A DNA stretch of 64,000 nucleotides from M55B177 sp034722275 (GTDB lineage Bacteria > Chloroflexota > Dehalococcoidia > GIF9 > AB-539-J10), in contig JAYENW010000001.1 of assembly GCA_034722275.1 (NCBI GenBank), positions 62,001 through 126,000 of the forward strand. Reading direction: 5' to 3'. A program made the translations under genes and the position numbers. Below, piece by piece: positions 15,539-23,957 of this stretch (the stretch's first letter is position 1; each line of letters begins with the position of its first letter). The notes beneath the pieces were generated by a model that did not search any database, was not told the DNA's origin, and saw only the letters and a list, made by a program, of their open reading frames with translations.

Positions 15539-16135
15539 ATGAGCGGCACTGCTATGGTTTCAGCAATTCTTCTTGCTGCCGGCGAGTCGAAGCGCATGGG
15601 TGAGCTCAAGCTTTTGTTGCCTTTTGGCACCAGCACCATTATAGAAAAATCTATTGATGCTCTGCTCAGCTCCAGGGTGAATGAGGTTATTGTGGTAACA
15701 GGCTGCAAAGCGGAGGAAGTTATAAAAAGGATAGCCGGGAAACCAATTAGGATTGTGGTAAATCCCCACTACCTGCAGGGAATGAGCACTTCTATAACAG
15801 CGGGGTTAAACCTGATTGATAGAAAAGCGAAAGCAATTATGATTGCTCTGGCTGACCAACCTGTTATAGACAGCAAGGTAATTGACAAATTGCTGGAACA
15901 ATTTCGCCGGCACGATAAGGGAATCGCTATTCCTGTATATCAGGGCAAGAGAGGGCATCCGGTCGTTTTCTCCGTCAAATATAAAAAAGAACTCTTAAAG
16001 CTGGAGGGTGATGTGGGAGGTAAGGAAATAATTGACCAGCACCAAGATGATGTTCTTGAAGTGCCAGTTGAATCACGAGGCATTAGCATAGATATAGATA
16101 ACTTGGGTGATTATGAGCAGTTAGCCCAAAACTAA
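15539..16135 (+). CDS. MocA-type molybdenum cofactor nucleotidyltransferase (MobA-like)
   Basis: A 198-residue NTP transferase with all expected motifs: ILLAAGESKRMGELKLLLPFG (nucleotide-binding loop, Lys24), ALADQPVI (metal-binding Asp106), RGHPVVF, EGDVGGKEI and IDIDN (Asp185/Asp187). This family includes MocA, which makes molybdopterin cytosine dinucleotide, the cofactor form used by xanthine dehydrogenase-family enzymes in bacteria. That matches the hydroxylase operon at 2065-5744. It is the last gene of the rightward run, 34 bp after the symporter. The start is less certain because no good Shine-Dalgarno sequence is visible. Confidence 0.88.
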   Translation: MSGTAMVSAILLAAGESKRMGELKLLLPFGTSTIIEKSIDALLSSRVNEVIVVTGCKAEEVIKRIAGKPIRIVVNPHYLQGMSTSITAGLNLIDRKAKAIMIALADQPVIDSKVIDKLLEQFRRHDKGIAIPVYQGKRGHPVVFSVKYKKELLKLEGDVGGKEIIDQHQDDVLEVPVESRGISIDIDNLGDYEQLAQN

Positions 16136-16173
16136 CCTTTCTCACTGATTCGAAGCTATCCTGGCGGGCAAGC

Positions 16174-17928
16174 TCAGTCTACTATAAGATCGACTACCTT
16201 GCCCGACTTCACATCCACCAGCCCATCTTCCGAAAGGCGCAGAAATGGGATAGCGGGGGTAGCAATAGTGGCTAAAGTTAAGATGGGGTCAAGGAGAAAA
16301 CAGCCCAGTTCGCCGAGCTTTTTCTGAATTTCCTGTAATTTCTGTACTATGGTCTCCAGCGGCAGGTCAGAGAGGATTCCAGCTATGGGCAGCGGTAATT
16401 CAGCTTGAATCTTATTATTGCTATAAACTGCTATTCCTCCCCCCAGGTCAATCACCCGGTTCACTGCTCCAGCTATGTCTTCCCCCGTCGCTCCCACGGA
16501 GACAATAGCGCAGGTATCCCAGGGAGCACTGGTGGCTATAGCCCCCTGACTTAAACCAAATCCCTTGATGAACCCGGTGAAGATTCTGCCGCCGCTGGAA
16601 AGCAAAGCTGCTTTAAGAATATCCTGGGCGGGGTCAGCTTTGATTTCTCCATCCAGGATGGGAAGGTCAGCCAAGAATTCCTTGGTTACCAGTCCGGTTA
16701 CCTGATTTATCACTCTTACTTTTGCCTGCCTCTTACTTTTTGTTGAAATAGCCAGGTCGATGGCTGCAATTCTCCGGGAATTTCCCACGCTGCCTCTGGA
16801 GAAGTTGAATTTCCTGGGCTCCACCAGTAGTTCTCCTCTGTGGGCGATAAGCTTACCATTGCTGATAACATATTCTGGCTGGATAGTTCGAGGGTCGGGG
16901 ATAACTAGAATATCGGCATATCTTCCCGGGGCGATTCCACCGAGGAAGCCATCCAGATGGAAGTGCTCGGCTGGATTCAGAGTAGCCATCTGGATCGCTG
17001 TTACAGGATTGAATCCGAGGTCAATGGCTTTTTGCACCACAAACTCCATATACCCTTTCTCTATCAGTTCTTGAGGACCTACATCATCGGTTACCAGCAC
17101 CAGGCGTCTGAAATCGATTTTCTCGTCTTTTAGCCTGGAGATAGCCTCAAGGTCTTTGCGAACGCTCCCTTCCCTCATCATAACGAAGATTCCCTGTCTC
17201 AGTTTTTCCAATGCCTCTTCTGAATTTATTGATTCATGGCAGGAGGAAACACCGCTGCAGAGATAAGCAGTGAGTTTCTCTTTCTGGGCTCCGGCAGCAT
17301 GTCCCTCGAGAGTCTTTCCCAGTTCTAAGGCTCTGGAGGAAAGTTCCCAGAAGCGCTCATTTTCCTGGGTTACTGTCTGCCAGTAAGTCTCGCCTATGCC
17401 TACTACCATAGGGCACCGCATAAGCCTGGTGAGAGACTCGATATCCACCGCTCTCTGTTTTAGCTCCTCACTTAAGGTGTTCACAGCAGGCACAGTGGCA
17501 AAGAATTTTATTGGTTGGTTTTTAAGAGCTTCCAGAAGTTCAACTAAACCGGAATATCCCTGGACGAAGGCCATCTCCATTGTCTCAGTAATAATGGTGG
17601 TATTGCCGCCTTTCATAGCATAACGAAGAAACTCGTAGGGAGTATAATACGTTGGTGTTCCTGTGAGATGGGTATGTCCGTCAACCAGTCCCGGTATAAT
17701 GGTTTTTCCTGAGGCGTCAATAACTTTGGTCCCAGGGCCAATGGTGTGGTCGAGCTTTTCGGCGATGGAAGCTACCCGTTCCCCTTTGACAGCCACGGAA
17801 TATCCCTTCAGGATTTCCCCGCTGTAAACATCGACAAGGTCACCGCCGGCAATCACCAGGTCAGCCTTTTCCTTCCCCAAGGCAACATTCATCAAGGTGC
17901 ATCTTTCTATGGTATTAGGCATTCCCAT
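16174..17928 (-). CDS. ade: Adenine deaminase
   Basis: A 584-residue amidohydrolase of the Ade family, converting adenine to hypoxanthine and ammonia in purine salvage. Visible are the metal-binding GLVDGHTHLTGT (HxH), GHAAGAQ, SSCHESINSEE, LVTDDVGPQELIEKGY and NPAEHFHLDGFLGGIAPGRYADILV, followed by the Ade-type C-terminal domain (GSVGNSRRIAAIDL, SAPWDTCAIVSVG). Length is typical. The start is supported by GAGG 5 nt upstream. It is convergent with the MocA gene and possibly cotranscribed with rpiB-tsaC (13-bp gap). Substrate could differ, since other amidohydrolases share the fold. Confidence 0.88.
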   Translation of the reverse strand: MGMPNTIERCTLMNVALGKEKADLVIAGGDLVDVYSGEILKGYSVAVKGERVASIAEKLDHTIGPGTKVIDASGKTIIPGLVDGHTHLTGTPTYYTPYEFLRYAMKGGNTTIITETMEMAFVQGYSGLVELLEALKNQPIKFFATVPAVNTLSEELKQRAVDIESLTRLMRCPMVVGIGETYWQTVTQENERFWELSSRALELGKTLEGHAAGAQKEKLTAYLCSGVSSCHESINSEEALEKLRQGIFVMMREGSVRKDLEAISRLKDEKIDFRRLVLVTDDVGPQELIEKGYMEFVVQKAIDLGFNPVTAIQMATLNPAEHFHLDGFLGGIAPGRYADILVIPDPRTIQPEYVISNGKLIAHRGELLVEPRKFNFSRGSVGNSRRIAAIDLAISTKSKRQAKVRVINQVTGLVTKEFLADLPILDGEIKADPAQDILKAALLSSGGRIFTGFIKGFGLSQGAIATSAPWDTCAIVSVGATGEDIAGAVNRVIDLGGGIAVYSNNKIQAELPLPIAGILSDLPLETIVQKLQEIQKKLGELGCFLLDPILTLATIATPAIPFLRLSEDGLVDVKSGKVVDLIVD

Positions 17929-17941
17929 TCTTACCTCTCTA

Positions 17942-18385
17942 TCAGGAATTTGTTTCCAGAATCTTTATTTTATTTAATCTTCGTATATGTCTGCCGCCTT
18001 CAAAGTTGGTGGCCAAGTAGGTTTTAACAATTTTCGATATCAAATCGACGCTCATCTCTTCTGCTCCCAGACACAAGATATTGGCATCGTTGTGCTGACG
18101 GGCTCTCTCTGCCGTGAAGACATCATGGCACAGGGCTGCCCTTATGCCTTTTATTTTGTTGGCTGCTATGCTCATGCCTATCCCTGTGATGCATACTAAG
18201 ATGCCATGGTCGAAATTTCCTGAAGCCACTGCGCTTGCCACTTTTTGGGCGATATCAGGGTAATCCACGGAATCAGTGCTGTAGCAGCCAAAATCTTGAT
18301 AATCGTGATTTAACTCTTGAAGAAGTTGCATCACTGCTTGTTTTGTTTTAAGACCGCGGTGGTCACAGCCTAAGGCAACACGCAT
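17942..18385 (-). CDS. rpiB: Ribose-5-phosphate isomerase B
   Basis: A 147-residue RpiB/LacAB sugar isomerase interconverting ribose 5-phosphate and ribulose 5-phosphate. It begins MRVALGCDHRGLKTK and has SVDYPDIAQKVA, the catalytic Cys in VCITGIGMSIAANK, and RARQHNDANILCLG. The usual CGTGIG anion-hole motif reads CITGIG, a small deviation. The open frame extends upstream to 18487, but the family N-terminus maps to the ATG at 18385, which overlaps the end of tsaC by 23 bp. The pairing of rpiB with tsaC is common. Confidence 0.93.
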   Translation of the reverse strand: MRVALGCDHRGLKTKQAVMQLLQELNHDYQDFGCYSTDSVDYPDIAQKVASAVASGNFDHGILVCITGIGMSIAANKIKGIRAALCHDVFTAERARQHNDANILCLGAEEMSVDLISKIVKTYLATNFEGGRHIRRLNKIKILETNS

Positions 18386-19007
18386 CGTTTTTACTTTCCC
18401 GGTATTCTTCCATCGCTTCCTCAATCTTCTGTTGAGATACGACTCCCTGGCGTAAAACCAGCGGTTTTTCCCTGGTGGCATCCACAATAGTTGATTCGAC
18501 AGCGGCGAAGCATTCGCCTTCTATAATGAGGTCAACTTTGTTTCCTAGCTGTTGTCTCACTTCACCAGCACTTAAGGCGGGCGGATTGCCGCTGAGGTTG
18601 GCGCTGGTGCCAATTATAGGGCTGCCCAAGCTTCGGATAAGAGTCAGGCAGATAGGATGGTTGGGCAGGCGCACTGCCACTGTAGGACTCTGAGGCAAAT
18701 AAGAGGACAGTGAATCTGCCTTGGGTAAAACCAGGGTTAACCCACCAGGCCAGAAGCGCTGGGCCAGGAACAAGGCGATTCCGCGTAGCGGTTTGGCTAT
18801 GCTATTTAGCTGAGATAAATCGGCGATAAGTAAGGGGAGTGGTAAGCGCCTGGAGCGTTTTTTTATGTCGTAGATTCTCTCCGCAGCTTTCAAGTTGAAG
18901 ACGGCAGCCCCCAGACCGTAAACTGTGTCTGTGGGAAAAGCGATCACTCCTCCATCCTTGAGAATTCTGACCGCCTTTTTCAGAGGGTCTTCTGGTGTAT
19001 TCGCCAT
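18363..19007 (-). CDS. tsaC: Threonylcarbamoyl-AMP synthase (Sua5/YciO/YrdC family)
   Basis: A 214-residue YrdC-domain protein that makes threonylcarbamoyl-AMP from threonine, bicarbonate and ATP for t6A37 modification of ANN-decoding tRNAs. Motifs: GGVIAFPTDTVYGLGAA near the N-terminus, IKKRSRRLPLPLLI, PGGLTLVL, IIGTSANLSGNPP and ESTIVDAT. It lacks the extra C-terminal domain of long Sua5 proteins. It starts 17 bp from the divergent small gene at 19025 and overlaps rpiB downstream. Confidence 0.93.
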   Translation of the reverse strand: MANTPEDPLKKAVRILKDGGVIAFPTDTVYGLGAAVFNLKAAERIYDIKKRSRRLPLPLLIADLSQLNSIAKPLRGIALFLAQRFWPGGLTLVLPKADSLSSYLPQSPTVAVRLPNHPICLTLIRSLGSPIIGTSANLSGNPPALSAGEVRQQLGNKVDLIIEGECFAAVESTIVDATREKPLVLRQGVVSQQKIEEAMEEYRESKNDACCLRL

Positions 19008-19024
19008 CTTGGTGCTAGTATAAC

Positions 19025-19237
19025 ATGATGGATGCGTTGAAATTAACCATGAAAGCTATTTTTCATCGGGATAGTGGAGAAGAGGAAAAAGTGGAAGTAT
19101 TAGATATATTTGTTGATGAGCAAGGAGAACCTGAAATGCGCTTTATTGGCGCAGACGGTAGAATTGCTACTGCGCCCATTAATCGATTTACAAATTGTGA
19201 GTATGAAGAACACGGAACTGAGTGGCACCGTCATTGA
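19025..19237 (+). CDS. Small conserved-looking hypothetical protein
   Basis: A 70-residue acidic protein not recognised as a known family. It has a plausible alternating strand pattern (KVEVLDIFVDEQGEPEMRFI) and ends HGTEWHRH. There is no clear Shine-Dalgarno sequence; the start could be the ATG at 19025, 19028 or 19049. It is divergent from tsaC and 45 bp upstream of the zincin gene, with which it is probably cotranscribed. Confidence 0.55.
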   Translation: MMDALKLTMKAIFHRDSGEEEKVEVLDIFVDEQGEPEMRFIGADGRIATAPINRFTNCEYEEHGTEWHRH

Positions 19238-19282
19238 AGATAAGGTGCTTTTTATCAGAGCCGATTAGCAGAGGCTCAGGCT

Positions 19283-19663
19283 GTGGATAGAGAAAGATTC
19301 GAATGCTTGGTGGCGAGGGCAGTCGAGGATTTGCCTGATGAGTTTCTCATCAATCTGCAGAACGTTGATGTTGTGGTGGAGGAGTTCCCGAGCCCTGGTC
19401 AATTGGCCAGGGTAGGCCTGAGGCATGGTCGAACGCTGTTAGGTCTCTATGAGGGTGTGCCCCAGACCAGGCGAGGCGCACATTATGGTCTGGTGCCGCC
19501 GGACAAGATAACAATATTCCAGAAGCCCATCGAAGCTCGATGCCAGCGTGATGCCGACATTGCTTCTGAGATACAGAAGGTAGTAAAGCATGAGATAGCC
19601 CATCACTTTGGTATTGGTGATGCCAGATTGCAGCAAATCGAGAGAGGCGAAGACCGATTGTAG
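19283..19663 (+). CDS. Zincin-like metallopeptidase family protein (DUF1025 type)
   Basis: A 126-residue protein ending in a metallopeptidase motif HEIAHHFGIGD (His103, Glu104, His107, Asp113), the HExxHxxGxxD signature of the small zincin family. N-terminal features include VEDLPDEFLINLQNVDVVVEE, typical of the family. Substrates are unknown. Translation starts at a GTG; the Shine-Dalgarno sequence is weak (AGAGG about 10 nt upstream). Confidence 0.85.
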   Translation: MDRERFECLVARAVEDLPDEFLINLQNVDVVVEEFPSPGQLARVGLRHGRTLLGLYEGVPQTRRGAHYGLVPPDKITIFQKPIEARCQRDADIASEIQKVVKHEIAHHFGIGDARLQQIERGEDRL

Positions 19664-19750
19664 TTAGTGGCGGTAAGCCAGCGGTAGCTTCCTTGAATTT
19701 AACATATCATGGTGATAAGCTAGCATCTATCCGGCACTGCGATTCTAGAA

Positions 19751-21415
19751 ATGAAAAAAGAAGTACAGAGCCACCGGATTGCTACCAGCGATGATATCGA
19801 AGTCTCCACTTATCTGGAGCTTGCCAAAGAATTGCGCGGTGAGCAGCCCATAATTGAGCCCAAACCACCTCCTGCCCAAAGGGAAACCGTAGTGGTTATT
19901 GACTTTGGCTCTCAATACAGCATGCTCATTGCCCGACGAGTACGTGAATGCCATGTTTATTGTGAACTTGTGCCCCATGACACGCCCTGGGAAAAGATAG
20001 CTCCTCTCAGCCCAAAAGGTTTCATTCTTTCCGGAGGCCCCTACAGTGTTTATGAAGCTGGAGCTCCTTTGCCTTTGCCCTATATATATGAAAGCCGTTT
20101 GCCCGTGTTGAGCATTTGCTATGGATTGCAAGCCATTGTGCATCAGTTGGGAGGTGAGGTAGTTTCTGGGGCAAAGCGCGAATATGGACATGCTATTTTG
20201 CACATAAATGCTTTGGATTCTCCTCTATTTGTTGATCTTCCTGCTTCTCTCCCGGTGTGGATGAGCCACGGTGATGAAGTAACCAAGCTGCCTCCTGGAT
20301 TCAGAGTCCTGGCCTATACTGAAAATTCTCCCTCAGCCGTTATTGGCAATGACAGAGGCAGTTTCGGGCTTCAGTTTCACCCTGAGGTAAGCCACACACC
20401 TCAGGGGAAAACGATACTCAAGAACTTCGTCTATCATGTATGTGGCTGTAAGGGAGATTGGACGCCGCAGAATTTTATCCTCGATGGGGGAAACAAAATT
20501 AGAGAGCAGGTGGGAGATGGAAGGGTCGTCTGTGCTCTTTCTGGTGGAGTTGATTCCGCAGTAACCGCCACTCTTATTGACCGCGCAATTGGCAATAAGC
20601 TCACTTGCATCTTTATCAATAATGGCTTATTGCGGCGTGAAGAACCCGAGAGAGTGCTTGATACCTTCAAGCGCAATCTCAAAATGGATGTGGTCTATGT
20701 AGATGCCACCGATAGATTTCTGAAGCGGCTGCAGGGTGTAATTGATCCTGAGGCGAAGCGTCGCCTGATAGGAAACGAATTTATTCGAGTTTTTGAAAGA
20801 GAGGCGGCTAAGCTGGGTAAGATAAATTTTCTCGCCCAGGGCACTCTCTATCCTGATGTCATCGAAAGCACCTCTGCGGAAACCAAGGCAGCGGTCAAAA
20901 TAAAAAGCCATCACAATGTTGGAGGATTACCCGCGAAAATGAAGTTTAGCCTTATTGAGCCCCTGCGGTATTTGTTTAAGGATGAAGTTCGCGAAGTGGG
21001 ATTGACTCTGGGATTATCCGAGGAAGTAATCTGGCGTCAGCCCTTCCCGGGGCCAGGGCTTGCTATCCGAACTATTGGCGAGGTGACTAGGGAACGCCTT
21101 GAGATACTTCGTGCTGCTGATTGGATAGTAATGAATGAGATCAAGAAGGCCAAGCTTTATCGAGAGTTATGGCAAAGTTTTGCTGTGCTTACTGATATCA
21201 AGAGCGTTGGTGTCATGGGCGATTTCAGGACTTATGGTTATCTCATTGCACTGAGAGCCATAACCAGCAACGATGCCATGACTGCTGACTGGGCACGCTT
21301 ACCTCACGAGCTATTGGCGAGGATATCTGACCGCATAGTTAATGAAGTACCCAATGTTAATCGGGTAGTTTATGACATTACCAGCAAACCACCGGCAACT
21401 ATAGAGTGGGAATAA
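19751..21415 (+). CDS. guaA: GMP synthase (glutamine-hydrolysing)
   Basis: A 554-residue GuaA that aminates XMP to GMP. It contains a class I glutamine amidotransferase domain (VVVIDFGSQYS, nucleophile Cys in LSICYGLQAI, catalytic His in FHPEVSHT), an ATP pyrophosphatase domain (ALSGGVDSAVTATL) and the C-terminal dimerisation domain (QPFPGPGLAIR, ending PPATIEWE). About 45 residues precede the usual start, an N-terminal extension (QSHRIATSDDIEVSTYLELA); an internal start is possible, but none with a good ribosome site is evident. Together with adenine deaminase the window encodes two purine steps, not in one operon. Confidence 0.95.
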   Translation: MKKEVQSHRIATSDDIEVSTYLELAKELRGEQPIIEPKPPPAQRETVVVIDFGSQYSMLIARRVRECHVYCELVPHDTPWEKIAPLSPKGFILSGGPYSVYEAGAPLPLPYIYESRLPVLSICYGLQAIVHQLGGEVVSGAKREYGHAILHINALDSPLFVDLPASLPVWMSHGDEVTKLPPGFRVLAYTENSPSAVIGNDRGSFGLQFHPEVSHTPQGKTILKNFVYHVCGCKGDWTPQNFILDGGNKIREQVGDGRVVCALSGGVDSAVTATLIDRAIGNKLTCIFINNGLLRREEPERVLDTFKRNLKMDVVYVDATDRFLKRLQGVIDPEAKRRLIGNEFIRVFEREAAKLGKINFLAQGTLYPDVIESTSAETKAAVKIKSHHNVGGLPAKMKFSLIEPLRYLFKDEVREVGLTLGLSEEVIWRQPFPGPGLAIRTIGEVTRERLEILRAADWIVMNEIKKAKLYRELWQSFAVLTDIKSVGVMGDFRTYGYLIALRAITSNDAMTADWARLPHELLARISDRIVNEVPNVNRVVYDITSKPPATIEWE

Positions 21416-21510
21416 GTTTCAGTCCTGGTTTAGTATTTGAAGAAAACTGGCCGAGTAAAGCAATATTTTGTACTGGCTCACGTGCTTGGGGATACATTAT
21501 CTCCTCTGTA

Positions 21511-21540
21511 CCCCGGTCGGGGACAAGCCCCAACCCTACC
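21511..21540. repeat. GC-rich hairpin, possible dispersed REP-like element
   Basis: In the 254-bp gap between guaA and otsA, GGGG (21519-21522) and CCCC (21528-21531) pair around ACAAG, extended by GGT/ACC with one mismatch. No T-run follows on either strand, so it is not a typical intrinsic terminator. Its composition resembles the short GTAGGGGC...GTCCCC dispersed repeats seen in many environmental genomes; only one copy was noticed in this window. Confidence 0.35.
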
Positions 21541-21669
21541 AAAGCACTCCCACGGTATTTTGAGAAAATTCGTTCGGGATGCTAAGATTACACTGTTCTT
21601 TAATCTATCCTGAGTTTCTGTTCCCTAAAATGTACTGGGGGAATTCGTTTTTGCTGTAAGGAGTGGGTT

Positions 21670-23145
21670 GTGAATAAAAAGAAACTTCGAGAGTTAGTGG
21701 CTGATAGATTTCAGGATTATCCATTTATCGTGGTCTCCAATAGAGAGCCCTATATCCATAGCTGGGCTGGCGAGAAAATCAAGTATTCCCGGCCTGCCAG
21801 TGGTCTTGTCAGGGCTCTGGAGCCAGTGATGCAAGCCTGTGGTGGTCTGTGGGTCGCTCAGGCCAGCGGAGACGCTGACGCTGATGTAGTAGACGAGGAA
21901 GGTAAGATTTCGGTACCTCCTGATGACCCTCGGTATACTCTGAAGCGCGTGTGGCTGACCAAGGCTGAGGAAGAAGGTTATTATAATGGCTTTAGTAATC
22001 AGGCACTGTGGCCCCTTTGTCATGTGGTTTACGTTAAACCAAGGTTTGAGGAAAAACATTGGAATACATATAAGGAAGTCAACCAGAAATTTGCCGATGC
22101 AGTATGTACAGAGATAGGCGATAAAAGTGCCTTTGTCTTTATCCAGGATTACCACCTTACCCTCTTGGCGAAGAAAATTAAGGAATGCTGTCCCAATGTG
22201 ATCACAGCTCAGTTCTGGCATATACCCTGGCCCGACTACGAAGTTTTCCGAATTTGCCCCTGGAAAGAAGAAATTCTGGATGGACTTCTCGCAAATGACC
22301 TTCTTGGTTTCCATACACTGTATGATTGCAATAATTTCCTCTGGACTGTTGACCGCACTTTAGAATGCAAGATTGAGCGGGAGAAATATGCCATTGTCAG
22401 AGGTGGTTTCAGCACCCTGGCTTATCCCTTCCCCATAAGCGTGGATTTTAAGAGGATATCATCTCAAGCTCGTGGAAATGGGGTGGCCAGAGAGGTGAAA
22501 AGGTTACGCCACCAATATAACTTAAGGCAGGAATTTATCGGCGTTGGCATTGACCGTATAGACTATACCAAAGGTATTCCAGAGAGGCTCAAGGCAATTG
22601 ATTTGTTCTTAAATGAGAATCCGCAATATGAGGGCCGCTTCACTTTTGTGCAGGTGGGCGAAGCAAGTCGCATGCGTGTTGATGAGTACAAGAAGCTAAA
22701 TGAAGAAATTGAAGAATTAACAGAGGATATAAACTGGCGCCACCATATAGGTCGTTGGAGACCCATAGTTCACTTGAGGGAGCATGCTGGTCCTGTGACT
22801 CTAATCGCTTTGCACAGGTTAGCTAAATTCTGCATTGTCAGTTCCCTTCATGATGGAATGAATCTCGTGGCTAAAGAATTCGTCTCCTCTCGAGTGGATG
22901 AAGATGGTGTGCTCATTCTCAGCCGTTTCACTGGTGCTGCCAGGGAACTTACCGAAGCTTTACTTGTTAACCCCTACTCGGCAGATGCTCTGGCTGATGC
23001 TATTTACGAAGCAGTGAACATGTCCCAGGAGGAGCGGCAAAGGCGAATGTCCGCCTTGCGAGCAGTGGTGAAAGGAAACAACATTTATTCCTGGGCAGGC
23101 AATATTATCTCGGAAATAACTAAACTTGCGTCTCCCGGGGGTTGA
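21670..23145 (+). CDS. otsA: Trehalose-6-phosphate synthase (GT20)
   Basis: A 491-residue family 20 glycosyltransferase making trehalose 6-phosphate from a nucleotide glucose and glucose 6-phosphate. Motifs: VVSNREPYIH at the N-terminus, ASGLVRALEPVM, FIQDYHLTLLA, FWHIPWPDYEVFRI, GIDRIDYTKGIPERLKAI, and SLHDGMNLVAKEFV near the C-terminus. It starts at a GTG with AAGGAG 6 nt upstream. The stop (TGA) is immediately followed by the otsB start. A related glucosylglycerol- or mannosylglycerate-type product cannot be fully excluded, but the otsB partner supports trehalose. Confidence 0.9.
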   Translation: MNKKKLRELVADRFQDYPFIVVSNREPYIHSWAGEKIKYSRPASGLVRALEPVMQACGGLWVAQASGDADADVVDEEGKISVPPDDPRYTLKRVWLTKAEEEGYYNGFSNQALWPLCHVVYVKPRFEEKHWNTYKEVNQKFADAVCTEIGDKSAFVFIQDYHLTLLAKKIKECCPNVITAQFWHIPWPDYEVFRICPWKEEILDGLLANDLLGFHTLYDCNNFLWTVDRTLECKIEREKYAIVRGGFSTLAYPFPISVDFKRISSQARGNGVAREVKRLRHQYNLRQEFIGVGIDRIDYTKGIPERLKAIDLFLNENPQYEGRFTFVQVGEASRMRVDEYKKLNEEIEELTEDINWRHHIGRWRPIVHLREHAGPVTLIALHRLAKFCIVSSLHDGMNLVAKEFVSSRVDEDGVLILSRFTGAARELTEALLVNPYSADALADAIYEAVNMSQEERQRRMSALRAVVKGNNIYSWAGNIISEITKLASPGG

Positions 23146-23946
23146 GTGCGCTACCTTTTTCAATCCTGGGATGAGGTCAGCCTGCGAATTGAAAAAACAG
23201 AAGGGATATTCCTTTTACTGGATTATGATGGCACCATTGCTCCCATAGCAGGTAAGCCAGGGATGGCGCAACTGCCTCTTCGAATAAAGAGAGTATTACA
23301 AAGAATAAGCCGGCATAGCGCCTTCGAGTTAGCCATAATTAGCGGCAGAAATATTTCTGAGATAAAGGCGCTGGTGGGGATAGAAAACATAGCCTATGCT
23401 GGCAACCACGGTTTGGAGATTGAATGTCCGCGGGGAAATTTTGTCCATCCTGATGCCAGAGAATTCCAGCCCTTGGTGAAAAAGCTGGAACAAGAGCTCG
23501 AAGAAAAACTGGGAAATATTGATGGTCTTCTCATAGAGAATAAGATATTTACCTTGAGTGTTCACTACCGCCTGGTGAAAGAAAGTGAGGTGGGGAAAAT
23601 AAGGGAAGCGGAGCTGGCGGTTGTTGAATCTGGTGGTGGAGAAGATAAATTAAAACTCAGCCAGGGCAAGAAGGTATTCGAAATTGGGCCGCCTGTTGCC
23701 TGGAATAAGGGGAAGGCTATAGAGTGGCTCCTCGACATTTACGGTGAGCGTGAGGTTTTGCCTATTTTTGCCGGCGACGATGTCACTGATGAGGATGGCT
23801 TCGAGGTAATGCAAAGGTTTGGTGGTATTTCTATTTTTGTTGGCCAGGAAAATACTTTGAGCTCCGCTGCTTATTACCTGAACTCTCCGGAGGAAGTAGG
23901 CTGTTTTTTGGAGAAATTGCTTCAAGCTGTGTTCAAATCCGGGTGA
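23146..23946 (+). CDS. otsB: Trehalose-6-phosphate phosphatase
   Basis: A 266-residue HAD-superfamily phosphatase with nucleophile motif LLLDYDGTIAPI (DxDGT), motif II in AIISGRN, the YAGNHGLEIECP substrate segment and motif IV in GDDVTDEDGFEV. It removes phosphate from trehalose 6-phosphate, giving the compatible solute. It starts at a GTG directly after the otsA stop with no gap. It converges with the glycosyltransferase gene. Confidence 0.92.
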   Translation: MRYLFQSWDEVSLRIEKTEGIFLLLDYDGTIAPIAGKPGMAQLPLRIKRVLQRISRHSAFELAIISGRNISEIKALVGIENIAYAGNHGLEIECPRGNFVHPDAREFQPLVKKLEQELEEKLGNIDGLLIENKIFTLSVHYRLVKESEVGKIREAELAVVESGGGEDKLKLSQGKKVFEIGPPVAWNKGKAIEWLLDIYGEREVLPIFAGDDVTDEDGFEVMQRFGGISIFVGQENTLSSAAYYLNSPEEVGCFLEKLLQAVFKSG

Positions 23947-23957
23947 GCATGATTACA

